Assembly: GCA_021463345.1 (NCBI GenBank)
Contig: JAJTYM010000024.1
Span: 1 to 54,620 of the forward strand
Reading direction: 5' to 3'
DNA length: 54,620 nucleotides
DNA from: Pseudobdellovibrionaceae bacterium
Lineage (GTDB): Bacteria; Bdellovibrionota; Bdellovibrionia; Bdellovibrionales; JAMPXM01
Below are positions 1 to 8,312 of this stretch, one piece after another. Position 1 is the stretch's first letter. Each line of letters starts with the position of its first letter. Under the pieces are notes generated by a model. That model made no database searches. It was not told where the DNA came from and saw only the letters and a program-made list of their open reading frames with translations. A program made the position numbers and the translations under genes.

Positions 1-2
1 AA

Positions 3-203
3 GATTGGTATGATGGTTCCAATCTCCCCGGTGGGGCGGATCCCGTGGGCCCGACATCGGGCTCTTCCCCTTCCGCATGGCTCGGGGCGGTAGCTGGCTC
101 CACGATGCCCTCGCTCTGCGCTCCGCTTTCCGCCGCCACACCGTTGTGGTATGTGGCTTACACGAGCAATACGGGTTCTCGAATTATGAGGACGGTCGAA
201 TGA
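3..203 (+). pseudogene. 3' remnant of a formylglycine-generating-enzyme (SUMF1/FGE) domain gene, frameshifted
   Basis: Three consecutive frames together spell the C-terminal end of an FGE-sulfatase domain. Frame 3 reads DWYDGSNLPGGADPVGPTSG and SS. The match then continues in frame 2 as RMARGGSWLHDALALRSAF and RRH, and finally GF is followed in frame 3 by RIMRTVE and TGA at 201-203. The signatures DPVGPTSGSS, RGGSW, LRSAFRR and GFR..R are those of this family. The first shift lies at a four-C run (67-70). The second lies at GGGTTCTCG (about 171-179), where one extra base breaks GFR. The 5' part is outside the window. Family members either activate sulfatases or are non-catalytic; no function is assigned. 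Either a decayed gene or two sequencing indels. Confidence 0.7.
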
Positions 204-678
204 ATGGCTCGACCATCGTGGGCGGGCCGTCGTCCTTGTGAGGGATCCAATCCACCAAACTTTCAGGAGCGACAAGCTCGTTGTGAATCGAACCACGCCC
301 GAATTTTAATAAGCAAATATTTTTTATTTTTATGAATCATGATTTCGGAAGCCACCAGGAAAAAATTCGTCAACGATGCGGAACATCAGGAGCGAGGGGA
401 ATGCGCCTTAAAAGAACCGAGAGGATCTGTTTGGGACATGAGATGGCCGTCCTTGACGCGCTTATGAACAAAAAGGTGCGTGTCACCTTTCGTGTCGTCT
501 TTTGGGCTGATTTGTCTCAGAGGCTTTTTTGGCTTCGGGACATCAGGTTCCGTTTTTCGCCTGAGTTGTGAATGGCCGCGCCCCTGCCCCTCGATGGCGA
601 CGGTACGGGCCTTGCTCAAGCCCTGTTCATCGTTGGATTCAAACAGCTGATGATCAGCCCACGGAAAAGGAGCCGACA
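204..678. other. Long non-coding leader upstream of the CBS gene
   Basis: No convincing gene. An AT-rich tract at about 300-335 could carry a promoter. A perfect 7-bp stem (AAAGGTG at 472-478 and CACCTTT at 484-490, 5-base loop) lies within the presumed leader. An open frame at 332-571 has no family features and unlikely composition. Confidence 0.5.
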
Positions 679-1089
679 ATGACAAAAGCGATTCCCAGCG
701 TCCAGAAATACATGACCGTCCTCCCCCATACGATCGGAGTCGACCAGACCCTGGCTCAAGCTGAAAAGATGATGGCGAAATACCGCGTGCGCCATCTTCC
801 GGTTCTCAACGGCGGCCAGCTCGTCGGAGTGCTCACGGACCGCGATATCCGCCTGGTCGAAACGTTCAAGGACGTCGAACCCGACAAAGTCAAAGTCGAC
901 GAAGCGTACTCGCCCGATCCCTATGTGACGAGCCCGAACGCGTCGCTCGCCGACGTCTGCGCCGAGATGGCGCAACGCAAATACGGCTGCGTGCTGATCG
1001 CCGACAACAACAAACTGGTCGGCATTTTCACGTGGGTCGACGCCCTGAAAGCGATGAGCGACCTGATGGAGACTCGCCTCAAGCACTGA
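679..1089 (+). CDS. Tandem CBS-domain protein
   Basis: This 136-aa protein is essentially two CBS domains (about residues 10-65 and 75-132). Each has the usual pattern, for example VRHLPVLNGGQLVGVLTDRD in the first and YGCVLIADNNKLVGIFTWVD in the second. CBS pairs bind adenine nucleotides such as AMP, ATP or SAM and act as energy sensors; which ligand is bound cannot be read here. The start at 679 is chosen because GGAG lies 7 bases upstream and the domain match begins just after it; the reading frame stays open upstream but that stretch is not protein-like. It lies before the cbb3 operon with about 260 bp between, so a link to energy status is only suggestive. Confidence 0.85.
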   Translation: MTKAIPSVQKYMTVLPHTIGVDQTLAQAEKMMAKYRVRHLPVLNGGQLVGVLTDRDIRLVETFKDVEPDKVKVDEAYSPDPYVTSPNASLADVCAEMAQRKYGCVLIADNNKLVGIFTWVDALKAMSDLMETRLKH

Positions 1090-1162
1090 TGCCCGTTTTT
1101 TCATTCGCGACGAACTCTTATGTTTCAATAAATACGTCTTCCGGCGGATGCGAGCCTCCGCC

Positions 1163-1208
1163 TGAAATGAAGAGATTGAAATGAGACGGGAATGAAGTTG
1201 AAATGAGA
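1163..1208. repeat. Short direct repeats TGAAATGA upstream of ccoI
   Basis: TGAAATGA occurs at 1163, 1177 and 1199. The last two are part of a longer match TTGAAATGAGA (1176-1186 and 1198-1208) spaced 22 bp, about two helical turns. The spacing would suit a transcription activator, but none can be named. Confidence 0.35.
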
Positions 1209-1290
1209 GTCACCAACGAATCGCGCTGATTTTGAAACTCGAGTCTCCCGACACGGGCCATTTTGACTCATGGACGAATCGCCGATCGGG

Positions 1291-1321
1291 TCACATTCGC
1301 TCGGCTGTTCCTCGAATGTGA
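1291..1321. promoter_or_regulatory. Perfect 9-bp inverted repeat before ccoI
   Basis: TCACATTCG (1291-1299) and CGAATGTGA (1313-1321) form a perfect inverted repeat with a 13-base spacer, ending 29 bases before the preferred ccoI start. It could be an operator for the cbb3 operon or a leader hairpin. It argues against the upstream in-frame ATG at 1270 as the true start. No FNR/Anr-type TTGAT-N4-ATCAA box was seen in 1090-1350. Confidence 0.5.
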
Positions 1322-1350
1322 AATACACGCGTTTTCGGCGGGCACGTCCC

Positions 1351-3816
1351 ATGCAAAGTCCCTCGGCGATGAGTACAGCTCCGCTTTCGGCCACATTCGC
1401 GCTCTGCCTCCATTGCGGCGAACGCCTGTCTCCGGCCCAAGAACGGTTCTGTTGCGGCGGCTGCGAATTCGTCCACTCGCTTCTGAACAGCAAGGGCCTC
1501 GAACGGTACTACGACCTGCGCGAGAACAAGCCTCGCCGCGTCGAGGACGGCGGCGAAGAAATGTTCGCCTACTGCGATGACCCGCAGTTCATCGGTTCGC
1601 TCAGCGGAGACGGCCGCACTCTTGATTTTTTCCTCGAAGGCGTCGATTGCACGGCCTGCGTCTGGTTGCTCGAAAAGCTTCCGGACATCTGCCCTGAAGC
1701 GGAGAGCGCACGTTTGAAAATCGGCGCCGCGCGCCTGCGGGTCACCCGCAAACCCGGAGCCTCGTTCGCGGCGATCGCGCGCGCGCTCGCCGCCCTGGGC
1801 CACCGCCCTCGACCGATCCCGACCGAGACGGTCGCCACGCGCGCGCAAGCCGCCGCCGACCGTCAGGATCTCGTGCGACTCGGCGTGGCGGCGTTCGCGA
1901 CCGGAAACATCATGCTGCTCTCCGTGAGTTTGTACGCCGGCGCCGACGGGGTCTGGGCCGAACGATTCCGCTGGGTCATGGCTCTCCTCGCCCTTCCGGC
2001 CCTCACCTATTCAGCTGCGCCGTTTTACCGAAGCGCGTGGGCCGCATTGAAAAACGGCCGCCTCAACATCGATATCCCGATCATGCTCGCCGTGGTCGTC
2101 GGAATCGCGGTCAGCGCCCTGGGGCTCGCGACCGGCGCGGAAACGCTCTACTTCGATTCGCTCACGATGCTCGTTCTTCTTCTGCTGGCGAGCCGGATCT
2201 GGCTCAAGCGCCTGCGGCGCAATTACATGGACGCCGGCGACATCGACCGCCAGCTTCTCGCCGGCACCGTGCAGAGGTTCGGCGACTCCGGCGCCCGCGC
2301 GCCCGTCAGCGCGCTGTCCGTGCGCGCGGGCGACCTGATCGAAGTTCCGCGCGGCCAGCTCGTTCCGGTCGACGGCGTCGCGACGGACGAAGGGTTCGTG
2401 CAGAACGCGGCCCTTACCGGCGAGTCGGTCGCCGAGCGGCGGATCGCGGGCGACCGCATCGAAGCGGGCGCGCGAGCGCTTTCAGCGGCGCTCCGCATCC
2501 GGGCCACGGCGGACTTCGGCGCCTCACGCCTGTCGACGATCCTCAAGGAGGCCGAACGCGACGCCGCCGCCAAACCTCGCTGGATCCGCTTCTCCGACAA
2601 GGTCGCCCAAGTGTTCGTGATCGCGGTCACCGCCGTCGCCGCTCTCACGTTCGCCGCGTTCGCCGCGACCGACCCCGGCGAGGGCGCGCGCCGCGCTCTC
2701 GCCTTGATCATCGTCACTTGCCCCTGCGTCTTCGGCATGGCGATCCCCCTCTCGATCAGCCTCGCGACCCGCGCGGCCGCCGGCCTCGGGGTCATCGTCA
2801 AGAACGCCGATCTCTTCGAACGCTTGGGATCCGTGCGCCACGCGATCTTCGACAAAACCGGCACGCTCACCGTCGGCGACATGCGCGTGACGAGAGCCCG
2901 CGCGGCCGACGGTTCGGAAACGGATCCCGAAGCCGTCGAAGCGCTCCTCGCTCTCGAACAAAGCCAGCCGCATCCGATCGCCCGCGCCGTCCGCGAACGC
3001 TTCCAAACGGACGGCGCCCCGCCTTCGCCCGCGCCATCCGCCACCTCAACCGCCGCCCTCGAGCGACGCGCCCTGCCCGGCGGGGGACTCGCGGGACGGA
3101 TCGCCGGCCGCGACTGGCGCGTCGAACCGTTCGACGCCGGGGCCGACGCCGGCGACGGCGCCGAACTGCAAAGCGGCGTGCGCGTTTTCAGCGACGACCG
3201 CCTCCGCCTCGAAGTCGTCGCCGACGATCGGCTGAAGCCCGGCGCGCGCGCGGCGATCCGGAGGCTCCGCGACCGGGGCGCGCGAATCCACTTGTTCTCG
3301 GGCGATCACCCCACGACCGTCGAGACCTGCGCCAAACAACTGGGGCTCGACCCGCGCGGCGGCGACGTCGCCGCGCGCCTGACGCCCGAACAGAAAGCCG
3401 CGCGTGTGCGCGCGCTCGGTGACGGCACTTTGATGATCGGCGACGGCGCCAACGACGCCCCGGCGCTGGCGGCGGCGACCGCGGGGATCGCCGTGCACGG
3501 CGCGATGGACGTCAGCCTCAAAGTCGCCGACGCCTACGTCATGGGAGCGTCGCTCGAAGCCCTGCCCGAGCTCTTCACGATCGCCGATCGCGCGCGACGG
3601 GCGATCCGCCGCAACCTCGCTTTTTCCGCGACCTTCAACTTGATCGCCGGCGGATTGGCCGTCGGCGGCGCCATGACGCCGCTCTGGGCGGCGGTGCTGA
3701 TGCCGCTGAGTTCGCTGGCCGTGCTCGCGTCCGCCCTCTCGGCTGGCGCACGGGGGCCGCGCGCGGCCCCGAACGCGCGTCCCGCGGCCCTCGGCGACGC
3801 GAGGGGGCCCGCATGA
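1351..3816 (+). CDS. ccoI: Cbb3 oxidase-associated copper P1B-type ATPase (CcoI/FixI)
   Basis: Inner-membrane copper exporter that supplies Cu for assembly of the cbb3 oxidase. The N-terminus has a Cys-rich motif typical of FixI (CLHC and FCCGGC), followed by a heavy-metal-associated domain with the CxxC of DCTAC. Then come the ATPase signatures: TGES in the actuator loop, the CPC transport motif near residues 457-459, the phosphorylation motif DKTGTLT from about residue 501, and the hinge GDGANDAPAL. Numbering is from the ATG at 1351; 1369 and 1270 are in-frame alternatives, none with a strong ribosome-binding site. First gene of the cco operon: its stop overlaps the ccoS start (ATGA). Family identity is firm; only the start is uncertain. 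Confidence 0.93.
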   Translation: MQSPSAMSTAPLSATFALCLHCGERLSPAQERFCCGGCEFVHSLLNSKGLERYYDLRENKPRRVEDGGEEMFAYCDDPQFIGSLSGDGRTLDFFLEGVDCTACVWLLEKLPDICPEAESARLKIGAARLRVTRKPGASFAAIARALAALGHRPRPIPTETVATRAQAAADRQDLVRLGVAAFATGNIMLLSVSLYAGADGVWAERFRWVMALLALPALTYSAAPFYRSAWAALKNGRLNIDIPIMLAVVVGIAVSALGLATGAETLYFDSLTMLVLLLLASRIWLKRLRRNYMDAGDIDRQLLAGTVQRFGDSGARAPVSALSVRAGDLIEVPRGQLVPVDGVATDEGFVQNAALTGESVAERRIAGDRIEAGARALSAALRIRATADFGASRLSTILKEAERDAAAKPRWIRFSDKVAQVFVIAVTAVAALTFAAFAATDPGEGARRALALIIVTCPCVFGMAIPLSISLATRAAAGLGVIVKNADLFERLGSVRHAIFDKTGTLTVGDMRVTRARAADGSETDPEAVEALLALEQSQPHPIARAVRERFQTDGAPPSPAPSATSTAALERRALPGGGLAGRIAGRDWRVEPFDAGADAGDGAELQSGVRVFSDDRLRLEVVADDRLKPGARAAIRRLRDRGARIHLFSGDHPTTVETCAKQLGLDPRGGDVAARLTPEQKAARVRALGDGTLMIGDGANDAPALAAATAGIAVHGAMDVSLKVADAYVMGASLEALPELFTIADRARRAIRRNLAFSATFNLIAGGLAVGGAMTPLWAAVLMPLSSLAVLASALSAGARGPRAAPNARPAALGDARGPA

Positions 3817-3980
3817 ACATCATCTGGTTCCTGCTGCCCATCGCGCTCGCCATGGGAGGCGGCTTCCTGGCCGCCTTCGTATTCGCGGCGCGCTCCGGCC
3901 AATACGATGATTTGGAAACACCCGCGCACCGCATGCTCCTCGACGAAGAGCCCGGGCGCGCGAAAGGACGAGCAAAATGA
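3813..3980 (+). CDS. ccoS: Cbb3 oxidase maturation protein CcoS
   Basis: A 55-aa single-membrane-span protein starting MNIIWFLLPIALAMGGGFLA and continuing AAFVFAARSGQYDDLETPAHRM, the standard CcoS layout: one N-terminal helix, then the GQYDDLETPAxR(M/I)L motif. CcoS is needed for cofactor (heme b/Cu) insertion into CcoN. It overlaps ccoI by ATGA at its start and ccoNO by ATGA at its end (3977-3980), so the three are probably translationally coupled. Confidence 0.92.
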   Translation: MNIIWFLLPIALAMGGGFLAAFVFAARSGQYDDLETPAHRMLLDEEPGRAKGRAK

Positions 3981-6118
3981 AGAATGAGACGTTCTCGTAC
4001 GATGACGCCATCGTGAAAAAATTCGCCCTGGCCACGTTGGTCTGGGGCGGAGTCGCCTTCCTCGTGGGGCTCATCGCGGCTCTGCAGCTGGCCGACTGGA
4101 GGCTCAATTTCGGCGTGTCCTGGTTCACCTTCGGCCGCCTGCGCCCTCTGCACACGAACGCCGCCGTCTTCGCGTTCGCCGGCAACGCCATTTTCGCCGG
4201 CATCTACTACTCCACGCAGAGGCTGCTCAAAGCGCGGATGTTCTCGGACGCTTTGAGCAAGTTCCATTTCTGGGGTTGGCAGGCGATCATCGCCGCCGCG
4301 GCGATCACGTTGCCCATGGGTTTCTCGCAGAGCAAGGAGTACGCGGAACTCGAATGGCCGATCGATCTCGCCATCACGGTGGTCTGGGTGGTGTTCGGCG
4401 TGAACTTCTTCATGACGCTTTTGCGCCGCCGCGAGCGGCACATGTACGTCGCGCTCTGGTTCTACATCGCGACCATCCTCACCGTCGGCGTTCTGCACGT
4501 CATCAACTCGATCGAGATCCCGGTCGGTTGGTTCCAAAGCTACCCGGTGTACGCCGGCGTGCAGGACGCGCTCGTGCAATGGTGGTACGGCCATAACGCG
4601 GTGGCGTTCTTCCTGACCACCCCGTTCCTGGGCCTCATGTATTACTTCATCCCCAAAGCCTCGGGCCGCCCCATCTACAGCTACCGCCTCTCGATCGTCC
4701 ATTTCTGGTCGCTGGTCTTCATCTACATCTGGGCCGGCCCCCACCACCTGCTCTACACCGCCCTGCCCGACTGGGCGCAAACCCTCGGCGTGGTGTTCAG
4801 CGTGATGCTCCTCGCCCCGAGTTGGGGAGGCATGATCAACGGCCTGCTCACCTTGCGCGGCGCCTGGGACCGCGTGCGCACGGAACCGATCCTCAAATTC
4901 TTCGCGGCCGCCGTCACGTTCTACGGCATGGCGACGTTCGAAGGGCCCCTGCTCTCGATCAAATCCGTGAGCGCGATCGGCCATTACACCGACTGGATCA
5001 TCGCCCACGTGCACGGCGGCGCCCTGGGATGGAACGGCTTCCTCACCTTCGGCATGCTCTATTACCTCGTTCCGAAACTGTGGAAAACGGAGCTCTACAG
5101 CAAGAGCCTCGCCAACACCCATTTCTGGATCGGCACAGTCGGCATCCTGCTCTACATCATCTCGATGTGGGCCTCTGGCGTGACTCAAGGCCTCATGCTC
5201 CAGGCGATCGACGAACACGGCCGCCTCGTCTACCCCGACTTCGTCGAAACCGTGCTGCGCATCGTCCCTCTCTTCTGGATCCGCGCGGTCGGCGGCTCCC
5301 TGTTCCTCACCGGGTTCCTGGTGATGTGCTACAACCTCTGGAAGACCGTCGAATCCGCGCCGGCCGACTCGAAAGAGGACGTCTACTCCGCACCGGCCCT
5401 CGCCCCCGTGCCAGAAACCGCGCTCGGCGGCACGTGGCACCGCCGCCTGGAAGCCCTCGCTCCGACGTTCTCCGTCCTCACCCTGATCGCGATCCTCGTC
5501 GGCAGCGTGCTCGAGATCTTGCCCACCCTGCTGATGCACACGTACGTCGACTCGAACGACAAGACCGTGCCCTACACGGCTCTTGAGCTCGCCGGCCGCG
5601 ACATCTACGTCAAGGAAGGCTGCTACGTCTGCCACTCGCAGATGATCCGCCAGTTGCCGGGCGACGTGCTCCGCTACGGCGCGGCCTCGACGCCCGAGGA
5701 ATCGATGTACGATCGCCCGTTTCAATGGGGATCCAAGCGCACGGGCCCGGACCTCGCGCGCGTCGGCGGCAAATACCCGAACATGTGGCACTTCCGCCAC
5801 ATGATCGATCCCCGCTTGGTCACTCCCAACTCGATCATGCCCTCGTACCCGTGGCTGACCGAGAAGAAGATCGACTTCGACGGCCTCCAGCGGAAACTCG
5901 ATGTCATGCGCTCGCTCGGCGTGCCGTACGGGGACGCCGACGTCCTCTACGCCGCGAGCAACGCTCGAGCGGCCGCGGCCCAGATCGCCGCGGACCTCGG
6001 CACCGAGACCGGCGTCAAAGACCTCGAGACACGCGAGATCATCGCCCTCATCGCTTATCTCCAACGCCTCGGCGTGAGCCCGAAAGCCGCGCCGGCCACC
6101 CAAGTCGGGAGCAACTGA
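3977..6118 (+). CDS. ccoNO: Fused cbb3 cytochrome c oxidase subunits I and II (CcoN-CcoO)
   Basis: A 713-aa fusion. Residues 1 to about 475 are CcoN, the heme-copper catalytic subunit. It shows HTNAAVFAFAGNAIFAGIYY, the WWYGHNAVAFFLTTPFLGLM region with the CuB histidine, GPHHLLYTALPDW, and HVHGGALGWNGF with heme ligands. After a short linker and a membrane anchor (about 485-515) comes CcoO, a mono-heme cytochrome c with CYVCH at about 548-552, the QMIRQLPGD motif and a distal MPSYPWL methionine. The complex reduces O2 to water at low oxygen tension and pumps protons. In most Proteobacteria N and O are separate; fused forms are known in some other groups. There is no stop or frameshift at the junction. 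The stop overlaps the ccoQ start. Confidence 0.95.
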   Translation: MKNETFSYDDAIVKKFALATLVWGGVAFLVGLIAALQLADWRLNFGVSWFTFGRLRPLHTNAAVFAFAGNAIFAGIYYSTQRLLKARMFSDALSKFHFWGWQAIIAAAAITLPMGFSQSKEYAELEWPIDLAITVVWVVFGVNFFMTLLRRRERHMYVALWFYIATILTVGVLHVINSIEIPVGWFQSYPVYAGVQDALVQWWYGHNAVAFFLTTPFLGLMYYFIPKASGRPIYSYRLSIVHFWSLVFIYIWAGPHHLLYTALPDWAQTLGVVFSVMLLAPSWGGMINGLLTLRGAWDRVRTEPILKFFAAAVTFYGMATFEGPLLSIKSVSAIGHYTDWIIAHVHGGALGWNGFLTFGMLYYLVPKLWKTELYSKSLANTHFWIGTVGILLYIISMWASGVTQGLMLQAIDEHGRLVYPDFVETVLRIVPLFWIRAVGGSLFLTGFLVMCYNLWKTVESAPADSKEDVYSAPALAPVPETALGGTWHRRLEALAPTFSVLTLIAILVGSVLEILPTLLMHTYVDSNDKTVPYTALELAGRDIYVKEGCYVCHSQMIRQLPGDVLRYGAASTPEESMYDRPFQWGSKRTGPDLARVGGKYPNMWHFRHMIDPRLVTPNSIMPSYPWLTEKKIDFDGLQRKLDVMRSLGVPYGDADVLYAASNARAAAAQIAADLGTETGVKDLETREIIALIAYLQRLGVSPKAAPATQVGSN

Positions 6119-6297
6119 TGAAAAGCCTCGCATTGAGCCAATTCCCGATGATCTACCTGAGCGTGACGGCGCTGCTCGTTTTTTTCGTCGTCTTCTGCGC
6201 CGTGCTCGCGCACGTCACCGCCAAATCCCGCGATCCCGAATTCCGATCCGCTTCCCGTTTGCCGCTCGAGGAGGGCCAGCGTCATGAAAGCCACTGA
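6118..6297 (+). CDS. ccoQ: Small cbb3 oxidase subunit CcoQ
   Basis: A 59-aa protein with one hydrophobic helix (residues about 10-33, YLSVTALLVFFVVFCAVLAH) and a polar tail ending REPEF-like SRDPEFRSASRLPL. Size, topology and place between ccoNO and ccoP identify it as CcoQ (FixQ), which stabilises the oxidase. It starts on the last base of the ccoNO stop codon and its 3' end overlaps ccoP by 14 bases. Confidence 0.8.
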   Translation: MKSLALSQFPMIYLSVTALLVFFVVFCAVLAHVTAKSRDPEFRSASRLPLEEGQRHESH

Positions 6298-6892
6298 CGA
6301 TACCGGAGTCCAATCCGCGCCGGGCGACGAACAGCGTCTCCTCGATCACACCTATGACGGCATCCGCGAGCTCGATTACCCGCTCCCCCGCTGGTGGTTG
6401 ATGATCTTCTACGCCAGCATCGTGTTCTCCATCGGCTATTGCGTGTATTACTTCGCCGGCATCGGCCCCGACGGCGCAACCGAACTCGCCGCGAAAATGA
6501 AAATCATCGAGGCCAAACGACCGCCCGAACCGGCCGCGACCGCGGACGGCGACGATCAAGTCCTGGTCGCCGCCATCCGCGACAGCGGCCGCGCGGCCGC
6601 CGGCAAAAGCGTTTACCAGAGCAAATGCGCCGCCTGCCACGGGCAAAGCGGCGAAGGCGGCATCGGCCCGAACCTGACCGACGACCACTGGCTCCACGGC
6701 CAGGGCCGGCCGCAGGACGTGCTCGAGGTCGTGCGCAAGGGCGTCCCCGCCAAGGGCATGCCGGCGTGGGCCGAGTTGCTCAAACCCAACGAACAGATCG
6801 AGGTCACGGCCTACATCCGTTCGATCCACGGCACCCGCCCGCCGGGCGCGAAAGCCGCCCAGGGCGAGCTCAGAGAATTCCAGGAGCTTTGA
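6284..6892 (+). CDS. ccoP: Cbb3 oxidase subunit III, single-heme CcoP
   Basis: A 202-aa protein. An N-terminal CcoP motif (DGIRELDYPLPRWWL, about residues 25-39) is followed by one membrane helix and a periplasmic cytochrome c domain with a single CAACH site at about 115-119 and a likely axial Met in KGMPAW. Classical CcoP is about 300 aa with two c hemes; here only one CxxCH is present and the length fits one domain, so the complex would carry two c hemes rather than three. It passes electrons from cytochrome c donors to CcoO/CcoN. Four bases separate it from ccoG. Confidence 0.9.
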   Translation: MKATDDTGVQSAPGDEQRLLDHTYDGIRELDYPLPRWWLMIFYASIVFSIGYCVYYFAGIGPDGATELAAKMKIIEAKRPPEPAATADGDDQVLVAAIRDSGRAAAGKSVYQSKCAACHGQSGEGGIGPNLTDDHWLHGQGRPQDVLEVVRKGVPAKGMPAWAELLKPNEQIEVTAYIRSIHGTRPPGAKAAQGELREFQEL

Positions 6893-6896
6893 AAAC

Positions 6897-8312
6897 ATGC
6901 GCGACGCGTTCGAATTGCATCCGGAGCGGCTGGCGACGACCGATGAACACGGCCGGCGCCAGTTCATCTACCCGGCCGACGTGCACGGGAAGTGGAAGAC
7001 CCGCCGCTCGCGCGTGCAAGCGGCGCTGATCCTGTTTTTCCTGGCGCTGCCCTGGATCCACGTCAACGGGCGTCAGTTTTTCCTGCTCGACATCGCCCGC
7101 CGGAAGTTCGAGATTTTCGGGCTCTCCTTGAGGGCCCACGACGCTCCCGCCCTGGTCCTCGTGCTGGCGACGTTCGCGTTCGGCCTCTTCCTGGCGACGG
7201 CTCTCCTCGGCCGGGTCTGGTGCGGCTGGGCCTGCCCGCAAACGGTTTTCATAGACGGGGTCTTCCGCTGGATCGAGCGCAAGACGGAAGGCGCCGCCAT
7301 GAGCCGCAGGCTGCTCGCGCAAAGCCCGTGGACCTTGAGGAAGTTCCGCATCAAAGCCGTGAAATGGCTCCTCTACACGCTGGCCGGGGCCGTGATCACC
7401 CATAGCTTCCTCGCCTACTTCGTCGGTTCGCGCGAGTTGCTCGGCATGATCTCGTCCGACCCGAGGGAGAATTGGACGAGCTTCCTTTTCATCCTCGTCG
7501 CGACCGGGCTCGTGCTGTTCAATTTCGCTTGGTTCCGCGAGCAGTTCTGCACCATCGTCTGCCCTTACGGGCGCTTCCAATCGGCGTACATGGACGCGCA
7601 CACCACCGTGGTCGGTTACGACGCCAAGCGCGGCGAACCGCGGCGAACCAGGGAAGCGCCCAAAGAGACGCCGCTCGGCGATTGCGTCAACTGCTACCGG
7701 TGCGTGCAAGTCTGCCCGACGGGGATCGACATCCGCCGCGGCAACCAGCTCGAATGCATCGCCTGCACCGCGTGCATCGACGCGTGCGACGAAGTGATGA
7801 CGAAAATCAAAAAGCCGACGGGCCTCATCCGCTACACCTCCGAAAACGAGCTCGCCGGCCAGCCGCCCAGCCGCTTGCGCCCGCGGGTCGTGATCCTGGC
7901 CGTCCTGTTCGCCCTCTCGTTTTCCGGCCTGATGGGCTTCGCCCTCCTGCGCGAACCGCTCGACATGCATTGGCTGCGGGCGAAAGGCGCGCCGTACGAG
8001 ATCATCCGCGGCGACGGGCGGGCCGAGATCGTGGTCAACCGATTCCAGATCGAAGTCAGCAATCAAGGGGACGTCGCCCGGGATCTGTCCGTCTCATCCG
8101 CGGGCGCCGGGAACCCGGAAGGCGCCGATCTCGTCATGGCTTTGAATCCGGCGCGGATCGAGCCGGGAACGCTCCAACGCCTCGACGTCTTCGTCCGCAT
8201 GCCGAAATCCGCGTTCAAAAACGGCACCGCGCGATTCCTCGTCGAGATCCGCGACTCGGTCGAGGGCGACCGCCGGAGCAAGGAGCTCACGCTTGTCGGC
8301 CCCATTTTCTGA
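6897..8312 (+). CDS. ccoG: Cbb3 assembly ferredoxin-like membrane protein CcoG (RdxA/FixG)
   Basis: A 471-aa polytopic membrane protein with two 4Fe-4S-type clusters and a C-terminal FixG Ig-like domain. Visible motifs: CGWACPQTVF, CTIVCPYGRF, then the ferredoxin pair CVNCYRCVQVCPTG and CIACTACIDACDEV. CcoG is thought to reduce Cu(II) for cbb3 biogenesis. The Ig-like tail (about 360-471) is periplasmic in the family. Its 3' end overlaps the next gene by 20 bases. No CcoH/FixH gene follows, although this is its usual partner. Confidence 0.92.
   Translation: MRDAFELHPERLATTDEHGRRQFIYPADVHGKWKTRRSRVQAALILFFLALPWIHVNGRQFFLLDIARRKFEIFGLSLRAHDAPALVLVLATFAFGLFLATALLGRVWCGWACPQTVFIDGVFRWIERKTEGAAMSRRLLAQSPWTLRKFRIKAVKWLLYTLAGAVITHSFLAYFVGSRELLGMISSDPRENWTSFLFILVATGLVLFNFAWFREQFCTIVCPYGRFQSAYMDAHTTVVGYDAKRGEPRRTREAPKETPLGDCVNCYRCVQVCPTGIDIRRGNQLECIACTACIDACDEVMTKIKKPTGLIRYTSENELAGQPPSRLRPRVVILAVLFALSFSGLMGFALLREPLDMHWLRAKGAPYEIIRGDGRAEIVVNRFQIEVSNQGDVARDLSVSSAGAGNPEGADLVMALNPARIEPGTLQRLDVFVRMPKSAFKNGTARFLVEIRDSVEGDRRSKELTLVGPIF

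Noticed and set aside
332-571. Possible 79-aa protein upstream of the CBS gene
   Set aside because: No ribosome-binding site, no family features, overlaps the presumed leader hairpin.
332-678. c-di-GMP riboswitch before the CBS gene
   Set aside because: The conserved GEMM motif elements are not present.
1090-1350. FNR/Anr box for the cbb3 operon
   Set aside because: No TTGAT-N4-ATCAA or close variant was found on either strand.
3635-6133. Very long open frame antisense to ccoNO (and similar ones at 21850-24705, 30412-32850 and 34693-36432)
   Set aside because: Composition is Arg/Ala/Gly/Asp-rich without any domain, and each lies over a gene with clear motifs; typical of high-G+C DNA.
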